Of a stretch of DNA of 64,000 nucleotides, positions 37,880 through 47,423 are shown one piece after another; position 1 is the stretch's first letter; every line of letters starts with the position of its first letter. Both the position numbers and the translations under genes were made by a program. The notes below the pieces were generated by a model, which had not been told where the DNA came from, made no database searches, and worked only from the letters and a program-made list of their open reading frames with translations. The stretch comes from Kosakonia oryzendophytica (GTDB taxonomy: Bacteria > Pseudomonadota > Gammaproteobacteria > Enterobacterales > Enterobacteriaceae), in assembly GCF_900094925.1 (NCBI RefSeq), contig NZ_FMAY01000002.1, positions 126,001 to 190,000 on the forward strand. The letters are read 5' to 3'.

Positions 37880-38233
37880 ATGTACGTAAAATATTTAGCA
37901 GGGATCGTTGGTGCCGCGATACTGTTGGCCGGATGCAGCAGTAGCAACGATTTGAGCGCTGCCGGGCAGAGCGTTCGCTTTGTTGAAGAGAAACCTGGGG
38001 CACAGTGCCAGTATCTTGGCACCGCAACTGGCAAACAGAGTAACTGGCTTTCCGGGCAACACGGTGAAGAAGGGGGGTCCATGCGCGGTGCGGCAAATGC
38101 ACTACGCAATCAGGCTGCAGCCATGGGCGGCAACGTACTTTATAGCGTAAATAGTCCAACTCAAGGCTTTCTGTCCAGTTTTGTTCCGACCGCCAGTGAA
38201 ATGAGCGGCCAGGTTTATAAATGCCCGAATTGA
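37880..38233 (+). CDS. yjeI: YjeI, DUF4156 lipoprotein
   Basis: 117 residues from MYVKYLAGIVGAAILLAGC. The lipobox LAGC predicts lipidation at Cys19 and outer-membrane sorting (next residues are Ser). Conserved core TGKQSNWLSGQHGEEGGSMRGAAN, matching E. coli YjeI. Function unknown. The position after groSL is conserved. Confidence 0.93.
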   Translation: MYVKYLAGIVGAAILLAGCSSSNDLSAAGQSVRFVEEKPGAQCQYLGTATGKQSNWLSGQHGEEGGSMRGAANALRNQAAAMGGNVLYSVNSPTQGFLSSFVPTASEMSGQVYKCPN

Positions 38234-38246
38234 TCTTATTTATTTG

Positions 38247-38268
38247 CTCCCGTCAGCGATGACGGGAG
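38247..38268 (+). terminator. Terminator-like hairpin after yjeI
   Basis: CTCCCGTCA (38247-38255), loop GCGA, TGACGGGAG (38260-38268), followed by TTAATCATTTTA. A 9-bp perfect stem 14 bases past the stop. Confidence 0.7.
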
Positions 38269-38429
38269 TTAATCATTTTAGTCGTTTCTTTGTTATTTTA
38301 TTTATGATTTAAAAATTCATTTCTATTATATTTTCAGGTCATTGATAAATTCCCTGAATATAAATTATCACGAAACATTGACCTGCGTCGTTATATTATC
38401 CTCTTTATGCTTTTTTATAGATTAAAGCG

Positions 38430-38456
38430 TAAAGCATTATCGCTGCGTGCCGATAG
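38430..38456 (+). promoter_or_regulatory. Sigma-28 (FliA) promoter of the chemoreceptor gene
   Basis: TAAAGCAT (38430-38437), 11-base spacer, GCCGATAG (38449-38456). The flagellar consensus is TAAAGTTT-N11-GCCGATAA, so 13 of 16 positions match with exact spacing. It lies 72 bases before the receptor ATG. It places the gene in the late flagellar regulon. Confidence 0.85.
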
Positions 38457-38528
38457 TCCCGACAGGATTCATTGCAAGATGAATTTTGCGGCGTGTTATT
38501 TTAATTATGATGGCGTTGGGAGCTTGTC

Positions 38529-40163
38529 ATGAATATTACAAAGCGATTGTTGCTTGCGTTTTCGTTACTAATTGCCAGTCTGATTGGTACGAACCTTATT
38601 GCTATGATGTCGTTATCAGAAATAGGAAGCTCACAAAAGATCTTCCAGGAAAATACATTACCCAGTCTCGATGAGATAAATGCTGAGATGCTGAAAGTGA
38701 CGAGTGTCCGCGCTCAGCTCTTTTTGCATGCCTTAACGGATGATGCAACAGAAATGGCGGAAATAAAACAGAATGCGTTGAAAATTTTCGACGAACTATA
38801 CAGTATGCATCAGCATTATACGCAGAAGCTTACTGTGGATCAGAAAGATCTTGATCAGTCTAAAAAAACACTTGCCGATCTGGATAAATTCCGTGTGGTT
38901 ATGGACAGTTATTTTAAATTATCCGAAGCGAATGATCGCTTGGCGGCGTCGAATGCCATGCGTAGTGGTGGTATTGTAGCGGATAATATTACCATCCTGA
39001 TTAAGGACTTTTCCGATCAGGTCGCTTATAACACCTGGTTAGTCGATGAGGCGCAAAACAAGAGTGATAGCTTAATTTCTCGTTCGATGGTGTTATCTAT
39101 TTCTGCAACGTTGGCTGCGACAATATTATTGGGCCTGTTTGGTTTAATAACGGTGCTGAATATTCGACGCCGCCTGAATGAAATGAAAGATGGCATGGTG
39201 AGTATTAGTGAAAAATTGGATCTCAGTTATACCATTCCTGTCGGGCGTATGGACGAAATTGGCCAGGCCGCCAATGCGTTTAATCAGCTGATAGGGCGCA
39301 TGGCGGAATCTCTGAAGATGGTGCGTTCTGCTTCCTCTTCCGTCAATATCGCAGCCAATGAGATTGCATTAGGCAACAACGAGCTTTCTGCTCGCACGGA
39401 ACAGCAATCGGCAGCGGTTGTTGAAACCGCCGCCAGCATGGAGGAGCTCAACTCCACGGTGAAACAAAATGCGAGCAATGCGCATCAGGCCAGCCAACTT
39501 TCTATCGCTGCATCTCAGGCAGCAACGCAGGGGGGCGAGGTGGTAAGCGCAACGGTTAATCGTATGAAAGACATTATCGGAAGTTCGAATAAAATTTCCG
39601 AAATAACGTCGGTGATCAACGGCATTGCTTTCCAGACCAATATCCTGGCGCTTAACGCCGCGGTAGAGGCTGCAAGAGCAGGGGATCAGGGGAGAGGGTT
39701 TGCTGTTGTCGCGGGAGAAGTCCGCTCACTGGCTCAGCGTAGTGCACAAGCGGCAAAAGAGATCGAAACTTTGATCAATGAGTCTGTTAACTACGTTGAA
39801 GACGGAGCCCGGCAGGTTGATCTGGCTGGCGAAGCCATGAGCGGGATTGTGCATTCTGTTATGCAAGTAAAAGATCTGATGCAGGAAATTGCCGCAGCGT
39901 CAGATGAGCAGGACCGTGGGATTACGCAAATCGCTCAGGCAATGTCAGAGCTGGATACCACAACCCAACAGAACGCATCTTTAGTTCAGGAATCTTCTGC
40001 TGCCGCAGCCAGTCTTGAAGACCAGGCGACGAAGCTACAGCAACTGGTTGACGTTTTCCGTCTGCCGGGGCAAAACGTTGTACATAAACCTGCGCCAGCC
40101 GTTAAGCATACTCAGATGAACCCAACCGTCGTCAGTGAAGATGATGGCTGGGAAAAATTCTAA
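38529..40163 (+). CDS. Methyl-accepting chemotaxis protein
   Basis: 544 residues. First membrane helix at about 7-29, a periplasmic four-helix-bundle type domain of about 160 residues, second helix (about 190-211), HAMP, and the conserved signalling hairpin with the tip EITSVINGIAFQTNILALNAAVEAARAG. The C terminus ends GWEKF, related to the NWETF pentapeptide by which major receptors tether CheR and CheB, so it probably acts as a high-abundance type receptor. Ligand unknown. A GGGAG precedes the ATG. E. coli has yjeJ at this position; the receptor is an accessory gene here. Confidence 0.92.
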   Translation: MNITKRLLLAFSLLIASLIGTNLIAMMSLSEIGSSQKIFQENTLPSLDEINAEMLKVTSVRAQLFLHALTDDATEMAEIKQNALKIFDELYSMHQHYTQKLTVDQKDLDQSKKTLADLDKFRVVMDSYFKLSEANDRLAASNAMRSGGIVADNITILIKDFSDQVAYNTWLVDEAQNKSDSLISRSMVLSISATLAATILLGLFGLITVLNIRRRLNEMKDGMVSISEKLDLSYTIPVGRMDEIGQAANAFNQLIGRMAESLKMVRSASSSVNIAANEIALGNNELSARTEQQSAAVVETAASMEELNSTVKQNASNAHQASQLSIAASQAATQGGEVVSATVNRMKDIIGSSNKISEITSVINGIAFQTNILALNAAVEAARAGDQGRGFAVVAGEVRSLAQRSAQAAKEIETLINESVNYVEDGARQVDLAGEAMSGIVHSVMQVKDLMQEIAAASDEQDRGITQIAQAMSELDTTTQQNASLVQESSAAAASLEDQATKLQQLVDVFRLPGQNVVHKPAPAVKHTQMNPTVVSEDDGWEKF

Positions 40164-40203
40164 GCGGTAGCGTGAGTTTGCTCCTGTCAGACTCGCAGAT
40201 TTT

Positions 40204-40242
40204 CACGGCTATGCTCTGTCTCGTGGCATAGCCGTGTTTTTT
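40204..40242. terminator. Bidirectional terminator between the chemoreceptor and epmB
   Basis: CACGGCTATGC (40204-40214) / GCATAGCCGTG (40226-40236), 11-bp perfect stem followed by TTTTTT. It reaches the stop codon of convergent epmB. Confidence 0.88.
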
Positions 40243-41269
40243 AGCTCTGACGTAAGAGCAGGTCTAACGGGGTCTTACTTGGTTCACCGCCAATTTCACG
40301 GGCCAGTTTCGGTACCAGATAGCCTGAAATCTGCTTCAGCAAGTCGCGCATGATATTTCGCGCTTCCTCATCGCTCACCATAAAATGCGCCGCGCCCTGG
40401 ACTTTATCCAGCACGTGCAGGTAATAAGGCATGACCCCCGCGTCGAACAGCGCATTACTCAGGTCTGCTAGCGTTTGCGCATTATCATTCACCCCGCGCA
40501 GCAACACACTTTGGTTCAGTAGCGTTACGCCAGCCTGACGCAGCCTGCCCATTGCCGCACGGAAATCATCATCTATTTCTCTGGCGTGGTTAATATGATT
40601 AACCAGCAGGACCTGCAATGAAGAGTGCGCGAAACGGGCAACCAGCGTGTCGGTGATACGCGCCGGGATCACGATTGGTAAGCGGCTATGGATGCGCAAG
40701 CGCTTGATATGGGGGATCGCTTCCAACTGCCCAATCAACCAGTCCAGTTCATGATCTTTCGCCATCAGCGGATCGCCGCCAGAGAAAATAATCTCATCCA
40801 GTTCTGTATGCGTGGCGATATAGTCCAGCGCGCCTTGCCAGTTGCGTTTGTTGCCCTGGTTATCGGCGTAGGGGAAGTGACGGCGGAAGCAGTAACGGCA
40901 ATTTACGGCGCAACCGCCTTTTACCAACAACAGGGCGCGGTTACGGTATTTGTGCAGTAATCCCGGGACCACACTGTGTTGTTCTTCCAGTGGATCGGCG
41001 CTGAACCCTGGCGCTGCAATAAACTCTTCTGCAGAGGTAAGTACCTGACGCAACAGAGGATCGTTCGGGTTGCCTTTCTCCATTCTTGCCACAAAAGCGC
41101 GTGGTACGCGCAGGGGAAAAAGGCGTTTTGCTTCGCGTCCGGCCAGCAGTTGCGCATCCGGGTCTACATTTAAAATACGTAACAGTTCATCGGGATCGGT
41201 TATTACATCGGCAAGTTGCAATAACCAATCTTCTCTGGAAGGGGTTTTTAGGGTTACAATGTGTGCCAT
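40241..41269 (-). CDS. epmB: EpmB, EF-P lysine 2,3-aminomutase
   Basis: 342 residues from [16 protein letters not shown], as in E. coli. Radical-SAM cluster motif CAVNCRYC and a C-terminal PLP-lysine region ([12 protein letters not shown]). It makes (R)-beta-lysine from (S)-alpha-lysine for attachment to EF-P by EpmA. Divergent from efp, with 41 bases between the start codons. Confidence 0.95.
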   Translation of the reverse strand: MAHIVTLKTPSREDWLLQLADVITDPDELLRILNVDPDAQLLAGREAKRLFPLRVPRAFVARMEKGNPNDPLLRQVLTSAEEFIAAPGFSADPLEEQHSVVPGLLHKYRNRALLLVKGGCAVNCRYCFRRHFPYADNQGNKRNWQGALDYIATHTELDEIIFSGGDPLMAKDHELDWLIGQLEAIPHIKRLRIHSRLPIVIPARITDTLVARFAHSSLQVLLVNHINHAREIDDDFRAAMGRLRQAGVTLLNQSVLLRGVNDNAQTLADLSNALFDAGVMPYYLHVLDKVQGAAHFMVSDEEARNIMRDLLKQISGYLVPKLAREIGGEPSKTPLDLLLRQS

Positions 41270-41310
41270 TTTTTTGGCTAAGCTACCAGTTAACAATTTC
41301 AGAGGGCCTT

Positions 41311-41877
41311 ATGGCGACTTACTATAGCAACGATTTTCGTGCCGGTCTTAAAATCATGTTGGACGGCGAACCGTACGCGGTTGAAGCCAGCGAATTCGTG
41401 AAACCGGGGAAAGGCCAGGCTTTCGCACGCGTTAAACTGCGTCGTTTGCTGACCGGTACCCGTGTAGAGAAAACCTTCAAGTCTACCGACTCAGCTGAAG
41501 GTGCGGACGTTGTCGATATGAACCTGACTTACCTGTACAACGACGGTGAGTTCTGGCACTTCATGAACAATGAAACTTTCGAGCAACTCTCTGCTGACAA
41601 AAAAGCCATCGGCGACAGCGAAAAATGGTTGCTGGATCAGGCAGAATGCATCGTGACCCTGTGGAACGGTCAGCCGATCTCCGTGACTCCGCCGAACTTT
41701 GTTGAACTGGAAATCATTGAAACCGATCCGGGTCTGAAAGGTGATACTGCAGGCACTGGCGGTAAACCGGCTACCCTGAGCACTGGCGCAGTGGTTAAAG
41801 TTCCGCTGTTCGTGCAGATCGGTGAAGTGATTAAAGTGGATACCCGCTCTGGCGAATACGTATCTCGCGTGAAATAA
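41311..41877 (+). CDS. efp: Elongation factor P
   Basis: 188 residues from [14 protein letters not shown]. The modification site Lys34 is present in KPGKGQ. It relieves ribosome stalling at polyproline stretches. Beta-lysylation by EpmA/EpmB, both in this window, is therefore expected. Codon use is highly biased, as for an abundant protein. The frame is open upstream into epmB but without homology. Confidence 0.98.
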   Translation: MATYYSNDFRAGLKIMLDGEPYAVEASEFVKPGKGQAFARVKLRRLLTGTRVEKTFKSTDSAEGADVVDMNLTYLYNDGEFWHFMNNETFEQLSADKKAIGDSEKWLLDQAECIVTLWNGQPISVTPPNFVELEIIETDPGLKGDTAGTGGKPATLSTGAVVKVPLFVQIGEVIKVDTRSGEYVSRVK

Positions 41878-41890
41878 TCCTCACGACTTC

Positions 41891-41911
41891 GGCGTAGCGT
41901 CGTGCTACGCC
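41891..41911 (+). terminator. Hairpin after efp
   Basis: GGCGTAGC (41891-41898) / GCTACGCC (41904-41911) with loop GTCGT, 13 bases after the stop. T-poor, so weak or attenuating before ecnA. Confidence 0.55.
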
Positions 41912-41932
41912 GCTGAATTTCTCAGGGCCGGG

Positions 41933-42067
41933 ATGATGAAACGTTTTGCGAAATTTCTCTCACTGATACTTCTTGGTTGTGCTCTTCTGTCTGGCTGCAA
42001 TACCGCGCGCGGCGTCGGTGAAGATATCCAGAGTCTCGGTCATGTTATCTCCCGCGCGGCCAACTAA
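41933..42067 (+). CDS. ecnA: Entericidin A (antidote lipoprotein)
   Basis: 44 residues: MMKRFAKFLS then a hydrophobic stretch and lipobox LLSGC, with Cys22 followed by the conserved NTARGVGEDIQSLG. The small outer-membrane lipoprotein proposed to counteract entericidin B. Too short to stand out, but its sequence and position upstream of ecnB are diagnostic. Confidence 0.93.
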   Translation: MMKRFAKFLSLILLGCALLSGCNTARGVGEDIQSLGHVISRAAN

Positions 42068-42121
42068 AACTTCACATCTTCTTAAAAATGCCTCTGTTCC
42101 GGTCACGTTCCGGAATCTTGT

Positions 42122-42128
42122 CTATGCT
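42122..42128 (+). promoter_or_regulatory. Sigma-S-type -10 element of ecnB
   Basis: CTATGCT 39 bases before the ecnB ATG matches the extended -10 of sigma-S promoters (CTATACT). E. coli/Citrobacter ecnB is stationary-phase induced. Confidence 0.5.
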
Positions 42129-42166
42129 TAAGTGGCTAACAATATTGGTCACAAAAGGAAGATATT

Positions 42167-42313
42167 ATGGTTAAGAAGACGATTGCTGCGATCTTTTCTG
42201 TACTGCTCCTTTCCTCCGCTCTGACGGCTTGTAACACCACTCGAGGTGTCGGTCAGGATATTTCTGAGGGTGGTAGCGCGATCTCTGGCGCGGCAACCAA
42301 AGCACAGCAGTAA
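42167..42313 (+). CDS. ecnB: Entericidin B (bacteriolytic lipoprotein)
   Basis: 48 residues starting [22 protein letters not shown], lipobox LTAC, then [26 protein letters not shown], nearly identical to E. coli EcnB. A stationary-phase toxin-like lipoprotein paired with EcnA. AAGGAAG lies upstream. A strong hairpin follows. Confidence 0.95.
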   Translation: MVKKTIAAIFSVLLLSSALTACNTTRGVGQDISEGGSAISGAATKAQQ

Positions 42314-42320
42314 CCTCTAT

Positions 42321-42342
42321 CGGTACGACGTCCGTCGTACCG
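42321..42342. terminator. Hairpin between ecnB and the convergent regulator
   Basis: CGGTACGACG (42321-42330) / CGTCGTACCG (42333-42342): a 10-bp perfect stem with a 2-base gap, between two converging stop codons. Confidence 0.7.
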
Positions 42343-42945
42343 TTAATTTGAATTTTCTGGCAGCGACAGGAACGGTGTAAATCGATTCCCCATGCCCAGT
42401 TTCATTCTGATATTGCGCTTATAGGTGTATACGGTTTTGCCGTTGATACTCAGCTTGGCGGCAATGGTCTGATTACTTCTGCCTTCCATCCACAGCGTTA
42501 ACACTTTCTCTTCCTGCTTTGTCAGTAAGGGCGTGGCAACATGCGGCACTGCGCGCACCGGGCGAGCGAGTACAAGGGTATCAATGACTTGTGCTAACTT
42601 ATCCAGCGGTTCTGTTTTCAGCAATTTTGTTTTAACCATAAATTGCGCATAGATTTCTGAGAGTTGCGCATCTTCGCCGGATTCCAGCAGCATCACCTGA
42701 TTAGCGTCGCCGCAGGCAGAAAAAAGCGAGGCAAGCTGTTGACTATGATGAATTTCGTTCTTAAAACCATGAAGGTCAGCGATCACTAAATCTGGCTGCC
42801 ATTGCACAATATGTTCTCTCGCCAGCATCAAATTGTGCAGTGCGGTCACGAGGAATGATGCGGTGAACAAATCATTTTGATTGAGCCAGGATTCCATCCC
42901 TGAACGGGTGAAGTAACAACGGTCAATCACGAGAATCTTGAACAT
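42343..42945 (-). CDS. LuxR/FixJ-type transcriptional regulator
   Basis: 200 residues from MFKILVIDRCYFTRSG. The N-terminal half is like a response-regulator receiver (LVIADLHGF where the phosphoacceptor would be) but degenerate. The C-terminal half is a LuxR helix-turn-helix (LTKQEEKVLTLWMEGRSNQTIAAKLSINGKTVYTYKRNIRMKLG, read in parts). It resembles orphan regulators such as BglJ/YjjQ/RcsA-type proteins that work without phosphorylation. A GTG 10 codons upstream is an alternative start. No kinase nearby; target unknown. Confidence 0.75.
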   Translation of the reverse strand: MFKILVIDRCYFTRSGMESWLNQNDLFTASFLVTALHNLMLAREHIVQWQPDLVIADLHGFKNEIHHSQQLASLFSACGDANQVMLLESGEDAQLSEIYAQFMVKTKLLKTEPLDKLAQVIDTLVLARPVRAVPHVATPLLTKQEEKVLTLWMEGRSNQTIAAKLSINGKTVYTYKRNIRMKLGMGNRFTPFLSLPENSN

Positions 42946-43149
42946 ATTTTTCTTCGCAGTCAGGAGGTGGCGCACAACTTCCTGTATTCAGGAAAGCGAT
43001 TCATCATAGGGTGTATATCTGCTGAATAAATGCCTGAATTCCGCTGCGAACAGTGGCTATTTCTTGCTTTTACCTCCTAAAATTAAGTAAGCACAAAAAT
43101 GTTGAAATAATAATCTGGAATAGTCAGAATCTGACCCTCTTCAATCGCC

Positions 43150-43203
43150 TGACGGGACGACCCGCCAGTGTGCATGTTCAACGGGGACGGCCCCGCACCG
43201 GAG
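43150..43203 (+). promoter_or_regulatory. Guanidine-II (mini-ykkC) riboswitch
   Basis: Two short hairpins, each with an ACGR loop: CGGG-ACGA-CCCG (43153-43164) and CGGGG-ACGG-CCCCG (43182-43195), 17 bases apart. The ribosome site GGAG (43200-43203) lies just after the second. This is the diagnostic architecture of the guanidine-II riboswitch, which in proteobacteria sits before gdx/sugE genes. Guanidinium binding joins the loops and frees the ribosome site. Confidence 0.93.
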
Positions 43204-43209
43204 CCAATA

Positions 43210-43527
43210 ATGTCCTGGTTTATTCTTCTTGTTGCAGGTCTTCTGGAAGTGGTTTGGGCCATCGGCCTGAAATACACACATGGATTCACACGTTTAACTC
43301 CCAGCATTGTCACCATCACAGCGATGGTCGCCAGTATTGTGCTGCTCTCATGGGCAATGAAAACGCTGCCAGTTGGTACAGCCTATGCTATCTGGACCGG
43401 AATAGGTGCCGTCGGTGCGGCGATTGCCGGCATCGTATTGCTTGGTGAATCAGCCAGTCTGGCGCGCGTTTTCAGTTTGTGTCTGATCGTGGCGGGGATT
43501 GTTGGTCTGAAACTCAGCGCTCATTAA
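43210..43527 (+). CDS. gdx: Gdx (SugE), guanidinium exporter of the SMR family
   Basis: 105 residues from [21 protein letters not shown]; four membrane helices with the essential Glu13 in helix 1 and the Gdx-type sequence [11 protein letters not shown]. It exchanges guanidinium for protons. The upstream guanidine-II riboswitch supports this function over general drug efflux. Its stop is shared with the blc stop in TTAA (43524-43527). Confidence 0.95.
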   Translation: MSWFILLVAGLLEVVWAIGLKYTHGFTRLTPSIVTITAMVASIVLLSWAMKTLPVGTAYAIWTGIGAVGAAIAGIVLLGESASLARVFSLCLIVAGIVGLKLSAH

Positions 43528-44045
43528 GGCGCATGTTTAATCCAGAGTAATTTTTCTACGGCGAAACCCTGTCGCGACGCGATCTCCAGCATTTGCTGTT
43601 TAACCTTTGCGGGGAGGGATGGTGTGCGCGACAGGATCCACAGGTAGTCACGATCCGGTCCGCAGACCAGCGCATAGCGGTAATTATCATCCAGCGCGAT
43701 AACATTGTAGCCGCCGTAGAAGGGGCCGAAGAAAGAGACTTTCAGCGCCGCAGTGCGTGGATTGCCGGTGAAATACGCCTCGCCCATTGATTGCTGCCAC
43801 ATGCCGCGATCCGGGTTATAGCCACGGTTTATGACGTTTAAGCCACCATCATCGCGCAGGCTGTACGTGGTGGTGACTTGCTCCAGACCGCTCTCGAAGC
43901 GGTGATCAAAACGGGCAATTTCGTACCATTTCCCCAGGTAGCGTTGCACATCAAAATTTTGAACAACCTTAACGCCCTCGGGAGGTGTGGGGGAACTACA
44001 GGCAGAGAGTAAAAACGCGGCTACAACAGCGAGGAGAAAACGCAT
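43524..44045 (-). CDS. blc: Blc, outer-membrane lipocalin
   Basis: 173 residues. Signal and lipobox LLSAC predict lipidation at about Cys16. Lipocalin motif [14 protein letters not shown] and later [30 protein letters not shown]. Binds lysophospholipids in E. coli. In E. coli ampC follows blc; here frdD follows directly. Confidence 0.95.
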   Translation of the reverse strand: MRFLLAVVAAFLLSACSSPTPPEGVKVVQNFDVQRYLGKWYEIARFDHRFESGLEQVTTTYSLRDDGGLNVINRGYNPDRGMWQQSMGEAYFTGNPRTAALKVSFFGPFYGGYNVIALDDNYRYALVCGPDRDYLWILSRTPSLPAKVKQQMLEIASRQGFAVEKLLWIKHAP

Positions 44046-44097
44046 AAGATTTTCCTTCCAGCATTTTCTTTCAGGTATAGACGCTGGGGGAAAATTT

Positions 44098-44121
44098 GCT
44101 CTCCTGCTTGCGCAGGAGAGC
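44098..44121 (-). terminator. Terminator of the frd operon
   Basis: GCTCTCCTGC (44098-44107), loop TTGC, GCAGGAGAGC (44112-44121), then on the minus strand AAATTTTCCCC. A 10-bp perfect stem just past the frdD stop. Confidence 0.85.
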
Positions 44122-44129
44122 GACTGGCA

Positions 44130-44489
44130 TCAAATAAAAATCACGCCGATCAAGGTGACCACGGTCAGAATGGCAGCAAGGCCGTAGAACACCCATTTAC
44201 CGCTTGGTACGTGGATTTTTAAGTCATGCATCATATGGTGGATACGGTGCAAACCGCACCACACTGGCAATACAATCATTAAAAAGATAAAGGCGCGACC
44301 AACAAAGCTTTGCGCAAACGCCAGGACGCGCTCATAGCTCAGTGCTTCTGTGGGGTAGAGCCCCAGCGGCAGCAACACCCCCACCAGCAGGATAATCACC
44401 GGAGCAACAATCGCGCTCCACATACCGCCTGCGCCAAACAAGCCCCAGAATACGGGTTCGTCGGAACGTTTTGGATTCGGGTTAATCAC
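44130..44489 (-). CDS. frdD: FrdD, fumarate reductase membrane anchor
   Basis: 119 residues from a GTG start ([16 protein letters not shown]) preceded by AAGGAGGCCAAG. Three membrane helices; the quinone-site region and [13 protein letters not shown] conserved. With FrdC it anchors the FrdAB catalytic dimer and binds menaquinol. Confidence 0.96.
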   Translation of the reverse strand: MINPNPKRSDEPVFWGLFGAGGMWSAIVAPVIILLVGVLLPLGLYPTEALSYERVLAFAQSFVGRAFIFLMIVLPVWCGLHRIHHMMHDLKIHVPSGKWVFYGLAAILTVVTLIGVIFI

Positions 44490-44499
44490 CTTGGCCTCC

Positions 44500-44895
44500 T
44501 TACCAGAACAGTGCGACAAACAGGATCACGACAGTGACCACCGCTGTAACCGCCCAGAGCGTTTTAAGAACCGGCTCTGGCCCCATTTTTTCATCTTTCA
44601 CGATGATGATCGTCGCTTTCGGTGCCAGCTCAAACCAGGTTTTCGTGTGCAGCAATGCAGCCGCCAGCGAAATCAGGTTAAGAACTACCACAATTGGGTT
44701 TTGCAGGAAGCCTACAAAACCGGTCCAGCTTTCCGGGCCATGTTTAAGGGCAAAGAGCCCGTAAATGAGCACAATGCTGAACCAGACTGCTGGCACTGCC
44801 GTTCCTTCACGCAGCATATAGAAGCGATAAAACGGCAGTTGTTTCCACCAGCTTGCGGGTACGGGACGAACCCAGGCTTTGCGTTTAGTCGTCAT
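44500..44895 (-). CDS. frdC: FrdC, fumarate reductase membrane anchor
   Basis: 131 residues, same as E. coli. Three membrane helices; [25 protein letters not shown] near the N terminus is conserved. Ten bases separate it from frdD and from frdB. Confidence 0.96.
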   Translation of the reverse strand: MTTKRKAWVRPVPASWWKQLPFYRFYMLREGTAVPAVWFSIVLIYGLFALKHGPESWTGFVGFLQNPIVVVLNLISLAAALLHTKTWFELAPKATIIIVKDEKMGPEPVLKTLWAVTAVVTVVILFVALFW

Positions 44896-44905
44896 AATGC
44901 ACTCC

Positions 44906-45640
44906 TTAGCGTGGTTTCAGAGTGGCGATAAGAAAGTCTTTCGAACTTTCCACCTTGCTCTGCTGAATAGCGGCAGCGGGATCGACATGCTTCGGACAAA
45001 CTTCCGAGCAATAGCCGACAAAAGTGCAGCTCCACACGCCGTTCTGGCTGTTCAGTTGCCCCATACGCTCTGCTTTACCCTTATCGCGGTTGTCCAGATT
45101 GTAGCGATGCGCCAGCGTGATCGCCGCCGGGCCGATGAACTCAGGGTTCAGGCCAAACTGAGGACACGCGGCGTAGCACAAACCACAGTTGATGCAGCCA
45201 GAGAACTGGTGATATTTCGCCATTTGCGCCGGTGTCTGTTTCCCCGGACCCTGATCGGGCGTACGCGTATTGCCGATGACATAAGGCTTAATGGCTTCGA
45301 GGCTCTCGATAAAGTGGGTCATGTCGACCACCAGATCGCGCTCGATTGGGAAGTTCGCCAGCGCTTCCACCTTCATCCCTTTCTCGTAGTCGCGCAGGAA
45401 GGTCTTACAGGCCAGTTTGGGCACCTTGTTGACCATCATCCCGCATGAGCCGCAAATCGCCATACGGCACGACCAGCGATAGCTCAGGTCAGGCGCAAGG
45501 TTGTCTTTGATATAGCTCAGCGCGTCGAGCAGCGAGGTTGCTTCGTCGTAAGGCACATCGTAGAAGGCGCTGTGCGGTGCGTTGTCCACTTCCGGGTTAT
45601 AGCGCACGATTTCGACTTTTAGATTTTTCATCTCAGCCAT
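44906..45640 (-). CDS. frdB: FrdB, fumarate reductase iron-sulfur subunit
   Basis: 244 residues from [17 protein letters not shown]. Cysteine sets for three clusters: [10 protein letters not shown]...LAC ([2Fe-2S]), [12 protein letters not shown] and [12 protein letters not shown] ([4Fe-4S] and [3Fe-4S]). Passes electrons from menaquinol to FrdA. Its start overlaps the end of frdA by 8 bases. Confidence 0.97.
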   Translation of the reverse strand: MAEMKNLKVEIVRYNPEVDNAPHSAFYDVPYDEATSLLDALSYIKDNLAPDLSYRWSCRMAICGSCGMMVNKVPKLACKTFLRDYEKGMKVEALANFPIERDLVVDMTHFIESLEAIKPYVIGNTRTPDQGPGKQTPAQMAKYHQFSGCINCGLCYAACPQFGLNPEFIGPAAITLAHRYNLDNRDKGKAERMGQLNSQNGVWSCTFVGYCSEVCPKHVDPAAAIQQSKVESSKDFLIATLKPR

Positions 45641-47423
45641 TGTTCGTCTCCTTCTTCTCGGTCGTTTCCGCCTCTGCGCCGTAAACACGTTTTGCTGGTG
45701 GCAGCGTGGTGATTTTCACGTCGCTGTATTCCAGCCGTGTTGCGCCGTCAGCGTCACGGAAGGCAAGAGTATGCTTGAGGAAGTTGACGTCATCGCGTTC
45801 GGTACAGCCTTCATCCAGACGTTGATGGGCACCGCGGGATTCTTTACGCGCCAGTGCGGAGTGCGCCATACATTCCGCCACGTTCAGACCATGACCCAGT
45901 TCAATGGTGTAGAGCACATCCGTGTTGAAGACGCTGGAGGTATCGGTGATACGCACGCGTTTAAAGCGTTCCTGCAGCTCCGCCAGTTTATCCACGGTTT
46001 TCTGCATCAGCTCCGGCGTACGGTAGATACCGCAGCCTTCTTCCATGGATTCGCCCATTTCATCGCGGATTTTCGCCCAGCTTTCGTTACCCTGCTGGTT
46101 AACCAGCGCTTTCAGACGCTGTTCGACATCCGCCGCCTGTGCATTCAGCGCATCGTCATTTGCACGGCTTGCGGTAGCAGAACGTTCCATTGCGCGTTCA
46201 CCAGCCAGGCGACCAAAGACCACCAGTTCCGCCAGTGAGTTCGAACCAAGGCGGTTGGCACCGTGCAGGCCGACAGAAGAACACTCGCCCACCGCAAACA
46301 GCCCGGTGATACGGGATTCGCAGTTCTGGTCGGTTTCGATGCCGCCCATGGTGTAGTGTGCTGTTGGACGCACAGGAATCGGCTCTTTGATCGGATCGAC
46401 CCCGACATAGGCTTTCGCCAGCTCGCAGATAAACGGCAGACGTTCCTTGATCTTTTTCTCGCCAAGATGACGCAGGTCGAGGTGCACCACATCGCCGCGC
46501 GGCGTGGAGATAGTGTTGCCTTTGCGCCATTCATGCCAGAAGGCTTGCGACACTTTATCGCGCGGGCCCAGCTCCATATATTTGTTTTTCGGTTCGCCCA
46601 ACGGCGTTTCCGGCCCCATGCCGTAATCCTGCAAATAGCGGTAGCCGTTTTTATTGACGAGGATCCCGCCTTCACCGCGGCAGCCTTCCGTCATCAGAAT
46701 GCCGGAACCGGGCAGACCGGTCGGGTGATACTGCACAAATTCCATATCACGCAGCGGTACACCGTGCGCCAGCGCCATGCCCATACCGTCGCCGGTGACA
46801 ATGCCGCCATTGGTGTTGTAACGGTATACGCGGCCCGCGCCGCCCGTTGCCATTACCACGGCATTCGCACGGATTTGCACCAGGGTGCCTTCCATCATGT
46901 TCATCGCTACCAGGCCGCGAGCATGGTTGTCGTCGACCAGAATATCCAGCACAAAGTGTTCGTCGAAGCGTTGGATTTGCGGAAACTGAAGGGAGGTTTG
47001 AAACAGCGTATGCAACATGTGGAAGCCGGTTTTATCGGCCGCGAACCAGGTGCGTTCGATCTTCATCCCGCCGAAGCGGCGCACGTTGACCGAACCGTCG
47101 GGACGGCGACTCCACGGACAACCCCATTGTTCAAGTTGGGTCATCTCTGTCGGGCAATGGTGCACAAAATAGTCGACGACATCCTGTTCGCAAAGCCAGT
47201 CACCGCCAGCAACGGTATCGTGGAAATGGTACTCGAAGCTGTCATGATCCTGGGCGACGGCGGCAGAGCCGCCTTCTGCAGCAACCGTATGGCTGCGCAT
47301 GGGATAGACTTTTGAAATCAGTGCGATTTTAGCGTTAGGGTTGGCTTGCGCCGCAGCGATCGCGGTTCGTAATCCTGCTCCGCCTGCGCCAATCACAGCG
47401 ATATCGGCTTGAAAGGTTTGCAC
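45633..47423 (-). CDS. frdA: FrdA, fumarate reductase flavoprotein
   Basis: 596 residues from a GTG at 47423 ([16 protein letters not shown] follows), with GGAGG upstream. Dinucleotide motif GAGGAG; the covalent FAD site is the His in [11 protein letters not shown] (residue 45 counting the start); catalytic residues lie in HYTMGG and NRLGSNSL regions. It reduces fumarate to succinate in anaerobic respiration. The frame is open upstream to 47591 but covers the promoter. The C-terminal tail is charged and low in complexity, as in E. coli. Confidence 0.97.
   Translation of the reverse strand: MQTFQADIAVIGAGGAGLRTAIAAAQANPNAKIALISKVYPMRSHTVAAEGGSAAVAQDHDSFEYHFHDTVAGGDWLCEQDVVDYFVHHCPTEMTQLEQWGCPWSRRPDGSVNVRRFGGMKIERTWFAADKTGFHMLHTLFQTSLQFPQIQRFDEHFVLDILVDDNHARGLVAMNMMEGTLVQIRANAVVMATGGAGRVYRYNTNGGIVTGDGMGMALAHGVPLRDMEFVQYHPTGLPGSGILMTEGCRGEGGILVNKNGYRYLQDYGMGPETPLGEPKNKYMELGPRDKVSQAFWHEWRKGNTISTPRGDVVHLDLRHLGEKKIKERLPFICELAKAYVGVDPIKEPIPVRPTAHYTMGGIETDQNCESRITGLFAVGECSSVGLHGANRLGSNSLAELVVFGRLAGERAMERSATASRANDDALNAQAADVEQRLKALVNQQGNESWAKIRDEMGESMEEGCGIYRTPELMQKTVDKLAELQERFKRVRITDTSSVFNTDVLYTIELGHGLNVAECMAHSALARKESRGAHQRLDEGCTERDDVNFLKHTLAFRDADGATRLEYSDVKITTLPPAKRVYGAEAETTEKKETNNG

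Noticed and set aside
46263..47315. 350-codon open frame antisense to frdA
   Set aside because: Shadow frame over a well-identified gene; His/Arg/Gln-rich translation with no domain.
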